Shown here: piece by piece, positions 1 through 8,320 of the stretch
How positions within the stretch are numbered: the stretch's first letter is position 1
How the letters are laid out: each line of letters starts with the position of its first letter
Assembly: GCA_963714425.1 (NCBI GenBank)
Contig: CAVQOI010000008.1
Span: 310,001-374,000 of the forward strand
Source of the DNA: DATCYX01 sp963714425
Lineage (GTDB): Bacteria; Chloroflexota; Anaerolineae; Anaerolineales; UBA4823
Length of the DNA stretch: 64,000 bases
Reading direction: 5' to 3'
Translations under genes and position numbers: made by a program
Notes under the pieces: generated by a model
Databases searched by the model: none
The model's input: only the letters and a program-made list of their open reading frames with translations
What the model was told of the DNA's origin: nothing

Positions 1-2172
1 ACATTTCGAATCGTTGCTTTAGTGATAATCATGGCTATGCTGTTGGGTGCTTGTGCTCCGGCAGCGACGCCTGAACCGACCCAACCACCTGCGGAAGCGA
101 CCGAAGCACCACCTGTCGCAACTGAGGAGATGATGGGGCCTTTCCGCGTGGCAGTTGTTATGCCTAGCGCGATCAACGACCTTGCGTTTAGCCAGAGTAT
201 GTACGATGCTCTCAGCGCGATCCAGGGTGAGATGGGTGCGGATAATTTCGAGTTCGCTTACTCCGAAAGTATGTTTGTGGTCGATGATGCCGCAGCAGCC
301 ATCCGGGATTACGCCAGCCAGGGCTTCAACCTGGTGATCGCCCATGGCTCTCAATATGGGTCATCGCTTCTGGAGATCGCCCCCGACTTCCCTGAGACAG
401 CTTTTGCATGGGGCACTACCGTAGATACTTTTGTAGATCAAGGCGTCAACAACGTATTCGCTTACGAAGCTCGCTCCGAGCAAGGTGGATATGTCAATGG
501 CGTTATCGCAGCCAGCCTATCCGAGAGCAATATTCTCGGTGTGGTGGGTCCAATTGAAACTGGGGATGCCAAGCTCTACGTAGATGGTTTCGTAGTTGGT
601 GCGAAAGCGACCAAGCCGGACATCCAGGTGAATGTCAACTACATCGGCTCGTTCAGCGATGTTGCGTTGGCTTCAGAAGCTGCACAGACCCATATCAACG
701 CTGGTGCCGATGGGCTAAGTGGTACCGCCCAGATGGTTGTTGGCGCGATTGGTGTAGCTGAGGAAAAAGGGGTGGTGTGGTTTGGAACGCAATCAAACCA
801 GACATCCCTTGCCCCCGATATCGTTGTTGCCAACCAGGTGTATGACTGGACGGTAGTTCTCAATGACATCATCGCCTTGGTTAAAGGCGGCACCATGGGT
901 GGTAAGTCCTATGCCTTGACACTTGAAAACGGTGGCTTGGTAATGGAATATAACCCCGATTTTGCACTTCCTGATGATGTAAAGGCTTTGGCAGATCAGA
1001 CAGTTTCCGGAATCGTAAGTGGAAGCATCGTTATCGGCGAAGCGCCACCCCCCGTTGCAGCTGAAGAGGTCGCCTTTGGCATGATCCTGGTTGGTCCCAG
1101 AAATGATCGTGGCTGGAGTCAGGCGCACTATTCAGCCGGTGAGTATGTCGAGCAGACCGTTCCCGGTGCGCGGATGATTGCCTTTGAATCACTCAATCCG
1201 GCGGATAAGCCTGAAGCCACTCTGGAAGGCGTTGTGGCAGACATGATCGCAGATGGCGCAAAAGTGATTTTCACCACCTCGGATGAATTCGAGGAGGATA
1301 CACTCACCGTTGCGCAGGCTCATCCAGAGATCACTTTCATCAATATCTCGGGTGATGATGCCTGGACTGAGGGACGCGAGTTTCAGGCGTCCCCGAATAT
1401 GGGCAACATCATGGGTCGCATGGAGGATATGAAAGCCGTTGCGGGATGTGCTGCTGCCCTGGCAACACAATCCGGCAGATTGGGATATCTCGGACCGCTA
1501 ATCAACTTCGAGACCCGCCGCCTGACCGCTGCAGCTTATCTCGGCGCAAAATACTGCTATGAGAACTATCGCGGTTTGGATCCGGCAGACCTCAAGTTCA
1601 CTGTAACTTGGATTGGTTTCTGGTTCAACATCCCCGGTGTCACCCTCGATCCGACGGAAGTGACCAACAGCTTCTTGGATGCTGGTGCTGATGTTGTCAT
1701 GAGCGGTATCGATACTACGGAAGGTATCGATGTAACCGGACAGCGCGCCCAGCAAGGTGATACTGTCTGGGCTGTCCCGTACGACTTTGAGGGCGCCTGT
1801 GACCAGGCTCCAGATATTTGTCTGGGCGTACCGTACTTTAACTGGGGTCCAGCTTATGCTGACACAGTGACGGCGGTCCGTGATGGTACCTGGGCGCAGT
1901 CCTGGGATTGGAATCCGCCCGCTTGGGATGCACTTACCGATAACACCAAGACCGCAGTTGGTTGGGTGAACGGTAGTGCTCTCACCGCTGAGATGCAGAC
2001 CAGTCTGGATGAGTTCATCGCTGGTCTGGCTTCCGGTGATATCAATGTCTGGGAAGGTCCGATCAATCTGCAGGATGGTACTGAGTACATCGCAGCTGGC
2101 GCGACCGCTACAGACCAAGAGGTTTGGTACCTGCCTAAGCTTCTCGAAGGCATGGAAGGACCTAGCGAGTAA
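1..2172 (+). CDS. BMP-family (PnrA/Med-like) substrate-binding lipoprotein with two tandem BMP domains, 5' partial
   Basis: This is an extracytoplasmic receptor for an ABC importer of the nucleoside/BMP class. The reading frame is open to the window edge, so the start codon lies upstream; an in-frame GTG at 22 would remove part of the signal peptide. The visible N-terminus is a hydrophobic segment ending in a lipobox (LGAC, Cys at about residue 18), followed by a Pro/Thr/Glu-rich linker. Two BMP domains follow: the first starts near residue 47 (FRVAVVMPSAINDLAF) and the second near residue 357 (VAFGMILVGPRNDRGW), each about 310 residues. Typical family members have one such domain. The ABC ATPase gene follows after 169 bp. 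The family assignment is confident; the ligand (nucleoside or another small metabolite) is inferred from the family only. Confidence 0.88.
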   Translation, partial: TFRIVALVIIMAMLLGACAPAATPEPTQPPAEATEAPPVATEEMMGPFRVAVVMPSAINDLAFSQSMYDALSAIQGEMGADNFEFAYSESMFVVDDAAAAIRDYASQGFNLVIAHGSQYGSSLLEIAPDFPETAFAWGTTVDTFVDQGVNNVFAYEARSEQGGYVNGVIAASLSESNILGVVGPIETGDAKLYVDGFVVGAKATKPDIQVNVNYIGSFSDVALASEAAQTHINAGADGLSGTAQMVVGAIGVAEEKGVVWFGTQSNQTSLAPDIVVANQVYDWTVVLNDIIALVKGGTMGGKSYALTLENGGLVMEYNPDFALPDDVKALADQTVSGIVSGSIVIGEAPPPVAAEEVAFGMILVGPRNDRGWSQAHYSAGEYVEQTVPGARMIAFESLNPADKPEATLEGVVADMIADGAKVIFTTSDEFEEDTLTVAQAHPEITFINISGDDAWTEGREFQASPNMGNIMGRMEDMKAVAGCAAALATQSGRLGYLGPLINFETRRLTAAAYLGAKYCYENYRGLDPADLKFTVTWIGFWFNIPGVTLDPTEVTNSFLDAGADVVMSGIDTTEGIDVTGQRAQQGDTVWAVPYDFEGACDQAPDICLGVPYFNWGPAYADTVTAVRDGTWAQSWDWNPPAWDALTDNTKTAVGWVNGSALTAEMQTSLDEFIAGLASGDINVWEGPINLQDGTEYIAAGATATDQEVWYLPKLLEGMEGPSE

Positions 2173-2205
2173 CCAACCCGTTTAGGGTTTTGTATATCCG
2201 AAGCT

Positions 2206-2235
2206 GGAGAGAGCGATGTAGGCATCGCTCTCTCC
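2206..2235 (+). other. Strong hairpin between receptor and ATPase genes
   Basis: A perfect 13-bp stem (GGAGAGAGCGATG with its complement) closes a 4-nt loop. No T-tract follows on the + strand, so it does not look like a classical intrinsic terminator. Placed just after the receptor gene, it could protect the 3' end of the receptor mRNA and so give more receptor than ATPase. That role is an inference. Confidence 0.6.
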
Positions 2236-2341
2236 ACTCGCCTGCACGACCAGGGATTTTTGGTTGTGTGTGCTTCCAGCAGCCATTCATCCTCAGATGG
2301 AGGTCTCCTGGAAGCTGGATCGCATCTTGAGATAGAGGGCT

Positions 2342-3904
2342 ATGTCTGTCCATAGTAATCATCTTGATATTTTGCCTTCGGGTCACCCACGCATCTCTCA
2401 CATGGAGATGCGCGGAATTGTCAAGCAATTTCCAGGCGTCCTGGCAAATGATGATGTCGATTTTGATGTAGTTGCTGGGGAAGTGCACGCCTTACTAGGT
2501 GAAAATGGGGCTGGGAAGAGCACATTGATGAAAATCTTGTATGGCATGTATGAGCCAAACAAGGGTGAGATCTGGTTAAACGGGAGTAAGGTAGTTATTT
2601 CATCTCCTTCGGATGCGATCCGAAGCGGGATTGGGATGATACATCAACATTTCATGCTGGTACCCTCATTGACGGTAGCCGAAAACGTTGCTCTTGGATT
2701 GCCGTCTACCCGCGGTTTTATCACTGACCTGGATGTCGTCGCAGCGCGAATAAACGAGCTCGCAAAGCTTTACGGCCTGCTGGTAGATCCTGGAGCGTAT
2801 GTCTGGCAACTCTCCGTAGGGCAGCAGCAAAGAGTTGAGATCATCAAAGCCCTATACCGCGGCGCGGCACTCTTGATTTTGGACGAGCCAACCGCAGTGC
2901 TGACGCCACAGGAAGTGGATGATTTATTCGTCACTTTTCGCCAGATGGCCAGTGACGGCCATGCAATGATCTTCATTTCTCACAAGCTGCATGAGGTAAT
3001 CAGTATCAGCGACCGAGTTACCGTACTACGCGATGGTCGGGTTGTTGGAACGACTCTGACGTCAAACACCTCGAAGGGCGATCTAGCAAATTTAATGGTC
3101 GGGCGCGCTATGAGCCATAAGCTCGTGCGCGAACCTGTTGAGATCGGCCAAGAACGTCTTAAATTGAATAATATCTGGGCGATGAGCGACCGTGATACCG
3201 AAGCCCTGTGTGGTGTTGATCTGGAAATTTGCGCGGGTGAGATTGTAGGTTTGGCAGGAGTGTCAGGCAATGGTCAGCGTGAGCTCGCGGAGGTGATCAC
3301 TGGCTTGCGACCTGCAGCAAAGGGCTCGGTACATCTTGACTCAATAGATGTAACCGGGCATTCTCCTGGATCGCTGATTGAATCCGGCTTATCTTATATC
3401 CCTGAAGAGCGTATGCGCGATGGAATGATTAAGGAGTTCAGCGTCTCTGAAAACTTGATCTTGCGCGACCATAATAAGAAACCAGCCTCCAATGCTGGTT
3501 TTATGAACTTGCCAGCAATTTCTAAGCAATCAATCGAGCTGATCCAGAATTTCAATGTAAAAACTCCGTCTCAGGATACTCCTGTAAAGAGCCTGTCAGG
3601 TGGAAATATCCAAAAACTTGTTCTGGCACGTGAGCTCTCACGAAAGCCCGGCGTGGTGATCGCAGCTCAACCAACTCGCGGCTTGGACATTGCTGCAACT
3701 GAATATGTCCATTATCGCCTGCTGGAACAGCGCAAGGCTGGTACGGCAACATTACTAATCTCTGAAGACCTAGATGAGATCCTGGCTCTCTCTGATCGTA
3801 TTGCTGTGATCTATGAAGGTAGGGTTATGGGTATTCTTTCGTCTGAGGAAGCAACACCCAAGGAATTGGGCTTGATGATGGCAGGAGTAAAACCGGAAAA
3901 CTAA
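2342..3904 (+). CDS. ABC transporter ATPase with two ATP-binding domains (nucleoside/simple-sugar type, YufO/RbsA-like)
   Basis: This cytoplasmic ATPase (520 aa) should power import of the ligand bound by the upstream BMP lipoprotein. The first nucleotide-binding domain has Walker A (GENGAGKST), signature (LSVGQQQR) and Walker B (LLILDEPTAVL). The second has a degenerate Walker A (GVSGNGQRE), a signature (LSGGNIQK) and a modified Walker B region (AAQPTRGLD). This asymmetry is usual for the sugar/nucleoside ATPase family. A GAGGG sequence precedes the ATG at 2342; an in-frame ATG at 2402 is an alternative start. The two permease genes that normally follow are absent: a threonine synthase-like gene starts 7 bp downstream. 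The permeases may lie upstream of the window or elsewhere. Confidence 0.92.
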   Translation: MSVHSNHLDILPSGHPRISHMEMRGIVKQFPGVLANDDVDFDVVAGEVHALLGENGAGKSTLMKILYGMYEPNKGEIWLNGSKVVISSPSDAIRSGIGMIHQHFMLVPSLTVAENVALGLPSTRGFITDLDVVAARINELAKLYGLLVDPGAYVWQLSVGQQQRVEIIKALYRGAALLILDEPTAVLTPQEVDDLFVTFRQMASDGHAMIFISHKLHEVISISDRVTVLRDGRVVGTTLTSNTSKGDLANLMVGRAMSHKLVREPVEIGQERLKLNNIWAMSDRDTEALCGVDLEICAGEIVGLAGVSGNGQRELAEVITGLRPAAKGSVHLDSIDVTGHSPGSLIESGLSYIPEERMRDGMIKEFSVSENLILRDHNKKPASNAGFMNLPAISKQSIELIQNFNVKTPSQDTPVKSLSGGNIQKLVLARELSRKPGVVIAAQPTRGLDIAATEYVHYRLLEQRKAGTATLLISEDLDEILALSDRIAVIYEGRVMGILSSEEATPKELGLMMAGVKPEN

Positions 3905-3911
3905 GGAATTT

Positions 3912-5207
3912 ATGACCGAGAAATTTCTTGGATATCAATGCTCGCTGTGCAATTCACAATACTCGCCAGGCGAGCTCGCTTATACCTGCCCAAAGGACGG
4001 CGGCAATCTTGATGTTCTTATCGATTATGAGAGCATTGGCAGCCAGATCTCTCCTGCATCCATCTTTTCAGGGAATGATCCATCCCTCTGGAGATATCTC
4101 CCACTCTTGCCCGTAAGGGATCCAGGGGGTGAAGGCACTCCACTACGCGCGGCAGGAGGGACACCTGTATATTCCTCGCAGCACCTGGCTGAAGGGTTAG
4201 GACTGCGCAATCTGTGGATAAAAGACGAGAGCCGGAATCCAACCGCTTCGTTCAAAGATCGCGCCAGCGCGGTTGTTGTAGCACGCACACGGGAAATTGG
4301 CGCTGAGATCGTCGTTACAGCTTCAACCGGAAACGCCGGAGCGGCGCTGGCTGGGATGTCAGCGGCAGTTGGGCAAAAGGCTGTCATCTTCGCTCCCAAA
4401 ACTGCGCCACCTGCCAAGGTAGCCCAACTGCTCATCTACGGTGCAAAAGTACTGCTTGTCGATGGCAGCTATGACGATGCTTTTGATCTGACTGTCCTGG
4501 CAGCCCAGGAGTTTGGATGGTATTGCCGGAACACAGGCTATAACCCGTTCACAGCGGAGGGAAAGAAGACAGCAGCCTATGAGATCTGGGAATGGGCTAC
4601 GAAGGGGCATGGCGAATCAAGACCAACGAGTGATCATGGTCTTGAATTTTCACCTTTCTCCACACTCAGCTCTCCGCTTTCGATATTCGTTTCTGTCGGG
4701 GATGGCAACATCATCTCTGGAATACACAAGGGATTCAAAGATTTGCTGGCACTCGGTTGGATCGAGCGCATGCCGCGCATCTTCGGCGTGCAAGCCGGAG
4801 GTTCAGCCGCCATTGCCAACGCCTATTTCGCGAACACTGAGCAGATTACCCCTGTTGCTGCCACTACACTGGCTGATAGCATCTCGGTAGATTTGCCTCG
4901 AGATGGGATTCGCGCAGTTCGTGCCGCACGGGATACCGCCGGGTCATATATTGTCGTGCCGGACGAAGATATTTTGGCGGCAATTGCCAGTCTCGGCAGA
5001 GTGGGGATCTTCTCCGAGCCAGCTGGGGCGACCTCCTATGCGGGATTAGTGAAAGCTGTCGAGATGGGGGTGATCACACCCGACGAGCCTGTCATGGTGG
5101 TCAATACAGGCAGTGGACTGAAGGACGTCAAAGCAGCTATGCAGGCAGCCGGTGAAGCACCGATTATCGAACCAACGCTCGAAGCGTTAAAGCGATACCT
5201 GCGATGA
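3912..5207 (+). CDS. Threonine synthase-like PLP enzyme
   Basis: This 431-aa fold-type II PLP enzyme belongs to the threonine synthase family, which converts O-phosphohomoserine to threonine. The PLP lysine is K115 in TASFKDRAS. The STGNAGAA segment and the C-terminal NTGSGLKD segment are typical PLP-phosphate contacts. The N-terminus has a zinc-knuckle-like pattern with C10, C13 and C26, but the fourth cysteine is missing (CPKDGG), unlike the paralogue at 34685-35842. It starts 7 bp after the ABC ATPase with an AAGGA-type site and overlaps the next gene by 4 bp (ATGA). Because a second, more conventional threonine synthase exists in the window and this one sits with a transporter and a hydantoinase, it may act on another substrate; that is inference. 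Confidence 0.85.
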   Translation: MTEKFLGYQCSLCNSQYSPGELAYTCPKDGGNLDVLIDYESIGSQISPASIFSGNDPSLWRYLPLLPVRDPGGEGTPLRAAGGTPVYSSQHLAEGLGLRNLWIKDESRNPTASFKDRASAVVVARTREIGAEIVVTASTGNAGAALAGMSAAVGQKAVIFAPKTAPPAKVAQLLIYGAKVLLVDGSYDDAFDLTVLAAQEFGWYCRNTGYNPFTAEGKKTAAYEIWEWATKGHGESRPTSDHGLEFSPFSTLSSPLSIFVSVGDGNIISGIHKGFKDLLALGWIERMPRIFGVQAGGSAAIANAYFANTEQITPVAATTLADSISVDLPRDGIRAVRAARDTAGSYIVVPDEDILAAIASLGRVGIFSEPAGATSYAGLVKAVEMGVITPDEPVMVVNTGSGLKDVKAAMQAAGEAPIIEPTLEALKRYLR

Positions 5208-6145
5208 AGCCTGTAATTACGATAATCGCTCCAATATTTAACGAATTCCAGAATATCCCGGAACTGTACCGCAGGTTAAAGGATACCCTGGAATCAGCTG
5301 GCGAGACTTGGGAACTCGTGATGGTGGACGATGGATCAACAGACGGTTCCACGGATGTCATGAGCGAGTTGGCTACTCAAGACGCGCGTGTCAGGCCTGT
5401 GATCTTCGCCAGGAACTTTGGTCATCAGATCGCCGTAACTGCTGGACTGGATTTTTCGCGCGGTCAGGCAGTCGTCATTATTGACGCTGATTTACAAGAC
5501 CCACCTGAAATCATATTGGATATGATAGCCAAGTGGAGAGAGGGGTATGAGGTTGTATACGCGGTGCGTACCGGGCGAGAGGGGGAGGGCTGGTTTAAAT
5601 TATTCACTGCTTCGTTGTTCTACAGAATGATTTATCGGATTACAGATGTTTCAATTCCTTTAGATGCGGGGGATTTCCGTCTCATGGATCGCAAGGTTGT
5701 GGATGTGTTGAATAGCATGCGAGAGCGTTTCCGCTTCCTGCGAGGCATGTCTGCTTGGGTCGGATTCCGCCAGACGGGTGTAACCTACCGGCGAGCGGCG
5801 CGCCATGCTGGCGAAACCAAGTATCCTTTTCGTAAAATGTTGCGCCTGGCGCTGAATGCGGTCACTGGCTTTTCGTACTTCCCCTTGCAGCTGGCGACAT
5901 ATTTAGGCTTTGCTGCTGCAGGTTTGAGCATCCTGGCGATCCCCATCGTAGCCATAGGTCGTTTGGCTGGATCCCAGGCGTTTTTTGGCCAGGCATCCAC
6001 CCTGATTGCCGTGCTTTTTTTGGGTGGTGTCCAATTGATCTCCCTTGGAATCTTGGGCGAGTATATCGGACGCCTGTACGATGAAGCCAAAGGACGACCT
6101 TTATATATTGTCAGAGAGGCTCCCTCACTTGGTGATGAGGATTAA
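5204..6145 (+). CDS. GT2 family glycosyltransferase with C-terminal membrane helices (DPM1/GtrB-like)
   Basis: This 313-aa membrane-associated glycosyltransferase probably transfers a sugar from a nucleotide sugar to a polyprenyl phosphate. The GT-A domain shows VDDGSTDGS near the N-terminus, the metal-binding DADLQDPP, and the conserved DAGDFRLMDRKV and RFRFLRGM segments. Two hydrophobic helices lie at roughly residues 233-255 and 262-290. The start overlaps the previous stop codon as ATGA, so translation is likely coupled. A glycosyltransferase between two PLP enzymes is an odd neighbour, and nothing else in this cluster is obviously linked to glycans. The family is clear; donor and acceptor are not. 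Confidence 0.87.
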   Translation: MKPVITIIAPIFNEFQNIPELYRRLKDTLESAGETWELVMVDDGSTDGSTDVMSELATQDARVRPVIFARNFGHQIAVTAGLDFSRGQAVVIIDADLQDPPEIILDMIAKWREGYEVVYAVRTGREGEGWFKLFTASLFYRMIYRITDVSIPLDAGDFRLMDRKVVDVLNSMRERFRFLRGMSAWVGFRQTGVTYRRAARHAGETKYPFRKMLRLALNAVTGFSYFPLQLATYLGFAAAGLSILAIPIVAIGRLAGSQAFFGQASTLIAVLFLGGVQLISLGILGEYIGRLYDEAKGRPLYIVREAPSLGDED

Positions 6146-6217
6146 ATCATGGGATACCATCCAAATTTCCAAACTCTCTGGAATATTGAAAAATAAATTA
6201 ATAGGAGAACACTGGTA

Positions 6218-7681
6218 ATGAAAATTGAGCTTTCTACCGAGAAAGAACGCCGTGCTCGTGCAATCCAACGTGTGCGTGATCGAAATATCATCATACCGAC
6301 TTTCGCACAAATGCGCGATCCCGGAAAAATTTCTCCAAAAATCAAAGAAGAGCTGGGTCAGGTCGGATTATGGGATTTGAATGCTCGCAACTTGTTTAGA
6401 ATTACCTGGCATAATGATCCAACAGACCAGGGTGGCGGTTTTGGTGGTGTTAATTATGTTGAGCTTCCTAAGAGTTTGACAGGGACCGAAGCCCGCATCA
6501 TCGTGCTGGTCGGTAAGTGGTTTCCAACAGGTGCTCATAAAGTTGGCGCAGCATTTGGCTGTCTCGTCCCACGGCTAGTAACTGGAGAGTTCGACCCAAC
6601 GACCCAGAAAGCTGTATGGCCGTCCACTGGAAACTACTGCCGTGGAGGGGCTTATGACTCAGCCCTTTTAGCCTGCGAATCGATTGCCATATTACCCGAG
6701 GGCATGAGCCGGGAGCGCTTTGAGTGGCTCTCGAAGATCGCAGGTGAAGTCATCGCCACCCCGGGCAGCGAATCGAATGTCAAGGAAATTTTTGATAAAT
6801 GCTGGGAATTACGCGCCTCCGGGCAAGATTTGATGATATTCAACCAGTTTGACGAGTTTGGCAACTACCTCTGGCATTACGAGATAACCGGTCATGCCAT
6901 GGAGGAGGTTTTGCAACGTACAATGCGGCCCAAGGACGAATATCGAGGTATGGTCTCCGCAACAGGGTCAGCTGGCACGATAGCCAGCGGAGACTACATG
7001 AAAGAGCTTTTTCCTTCAAGCAAGATTGGCGCCAGTGAAGCGCTGCAGTGCCCAACGATCCTCGAAAACGGCTTCGGCGCGCATCGTATCGAAGGGATTG
7101 GGGATAAACACGTCCCTTGGATTCACAATGTGAAGAACACCGATATGATTGTCGCCATCGATGATAACGCCGTTGTGAGCCTGGCACGCCTGTTCAACGA
7201 GCCTGCTGGGCGCAAATATTTGGTCAATAAAGGTGTCCCGGAAACGCTTGTAGGCAATTTGGACCTGATGGGCTTTTCAGGGATCTCAAACATTCTCACA
7301 GCGATAAAGATGGCTAAATACTATGAGATGGGCGAGAACGATATTGTGCTGACCGTGTTGACCGACTCGATGGATCTTTACGCCAGTCGTTTGCGCGAAA
7401 TGCACGATGAATTTGGGGCATACAGCGAAATGGATGCTGCTGCCCATTTTGCCCAATATTTGCAAGGCGTCTCAACGGATCACATGAGCGAGCTTACTTA
7501 CGCTGACCGGAGGCGTGTGCATAATCTCAAGTATTTCACCTGGGTCGAGCAACAAGGCAAAACGTACGAGGAAATCCAGGCGCAGTGGTATGAGCGAGAG
7601 TATTGGAAGGAAATCCGAACACAGGTAGATGAAATTGATGCGTTGATCGAAGAATTCAATGCCGATGTTGGCTTGAATTAA
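6218..7681 (+). CDS. Fold-type II PLP-dependent enzyme of uncertain reaction (cysteine synthase/threonine deaminase superfamily)
   Basis: This 487-aa protein has the features of the tryptophan synthase beta/cysteine synthase fold. The likely PLP lysine is K108 in TGAHKVGAAF. An STGNYCRGG loop matches the substrate-binding Asn loop, and SATGSAGTIASGDY is a glycine-rich phosphate-binding segment. It is longer than cysteine synthase (about 300 aa), with an extra N-terminal region and an acidic helical C-terminus. A TAGGAG ribosome-binding site precedes the ATG. It lies between a GT2 gene and an uncharacterised protein followed by dihydropyrimidinase, suggesting a role in amino acid or hydantoin-like nitrogen metabolism. 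The exact reaction cannot be read from the sequence. Confidence 0.8.
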   Translation: MKIELSTEKERRARAIQRVRDRNIIIPTFAQMRDPGKISPKIKEELGQVGLWDLNARNLFRITWHNDPTDQGGGFGGVNYVELPKSLTGTEARIIVLVGKWFPTGAHKVGAAFGCLVPRLVTGEFDPTTQKAVWPSTGNYCRGGAYDSALLACESIAILPEGMSRERFEWLSKIAGEVIATPGSESNVKEIFDKCWELRASGQDLMIFNQFDEFGNYLWHYEITGHAMEEVLQRTMRPKDEYRGMVSATGSAGTIASGDYMKELFPSSKIGASEALQCPTILENGFGAHRIEGIGDKHVPWIHNVKNTDMIVAIDDNAVVSLARLFNEPAGRKYLVNKGVPETLVGNLDLMGFSGISNILTAIKMAKYYEMGENDIVLTVLTDSMDLYASRLREMHDEFGAYSEMDAAAHFAQYLQGVSTDHMSELTYADRRRVHNLKYFTWVEQQGKTYEEIQAQWYEREYWKEIRTQVDEIDALIEEFNADVGLN

Positions 7682-7768
7682 TAAAATACCATCAGAGTGT
7701 ATGGATTTGTACTCGCTGGTATGGTAGATGGACGGTGATTTGGTATCTGTCACTAGATACTACATTTG

Positions 7769-8320
7769 ATGACTCTATCACCTTCTTCGCTGATCCTTAT
7801 TGCGGTGCTGAACAATCCGCGTGATCTGGAAATTGCCCGTATGCTCGGCTGGTACCGCATTCCCCTACGGTCTGCTCCGAAAGTTGTGGCTGTGGATTAT
7901 CTGGCGTTTTACCAGACGGCAGCATTCGGCAATGAAAAGTGGCGTGTCAAATATGTGGCCGAAGTAAAAGGTCACGAGTTGACCACACGCGGGGAGCTGT
8001 TGAGAGATGAGCTTGATCACCCGCATGCGCTGCATGAATACTTCAAGATCCAGATTGGGCCACTAGAGGCTCTCCCAAAGCCGGTGACAACGGTCGGGTG
8101 GCGCAGGATCACATTCTTTTATACAACCGGAGAGTATTTGCTCAATGCAAATACTCTCCAGGATTTGATCCTGACAGAAGATGACCGGCGTCCGCTGTGG
8201 CAAGCTCTCAGAGAGCGCGCTTCGCTGGCTCAAAGCTATACAGCAGAATTACCTGAAATCGGCGTCGATTCATCCCTACTAGCAGCCCTCTTAGGAATAT
8301 CACATGAAAATGCTGATTAA
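7769..8320 (+). CDS. Uncharacterised protein
   Basis: I do not recognise a named domain in this 183-aa protein. It is rich in aromatic and charged residues (for example VDYLAFYQTAAFG, WRVKYVAEVKGHE and WRRITFFYTTGEYLL) and has no signal peptide or membrane helix, so it is probably cytoplasmic. ATG 7769 is preferred over the adjacent TTG at 7766. Its last 17 bp overlap the start of the hydantoinase gene, which argues for translational coupling. Codon use and the tight overlap support a real gene. Its function may be connected with the hydantoinase, but that rests only on position. Confidence 0.7.
   Translation: MTLSPSSLILIAVLNNPRDLEIARMLGWYRIPLRSAPKVVAVDYLAFYQTAAFGNEKWRVKYVAEVKGHELTTRGELLRDELDHPHALHEYFKIQIGPLEALPKPVTTVGWRRITFFYTTGEYLLNANTLQDLILTEDDRRPLWQALRERASLAQSYTAELPEIGVDSSLLAALLGISHENAD

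Noticed and set aside
1498..2118. 206-aa open frame on the minus strand inside the BMP gene
   Set aside because: It lies wholly antisense to the clearly coding receptor gene, and its protein has no recognisable domain.
7683..7730. Imperfect inverted repeat after the PLP enzyme
   Set aside because: The arms contain mismatches and bulges and no T-tract follows, so a terminator call is not supported.
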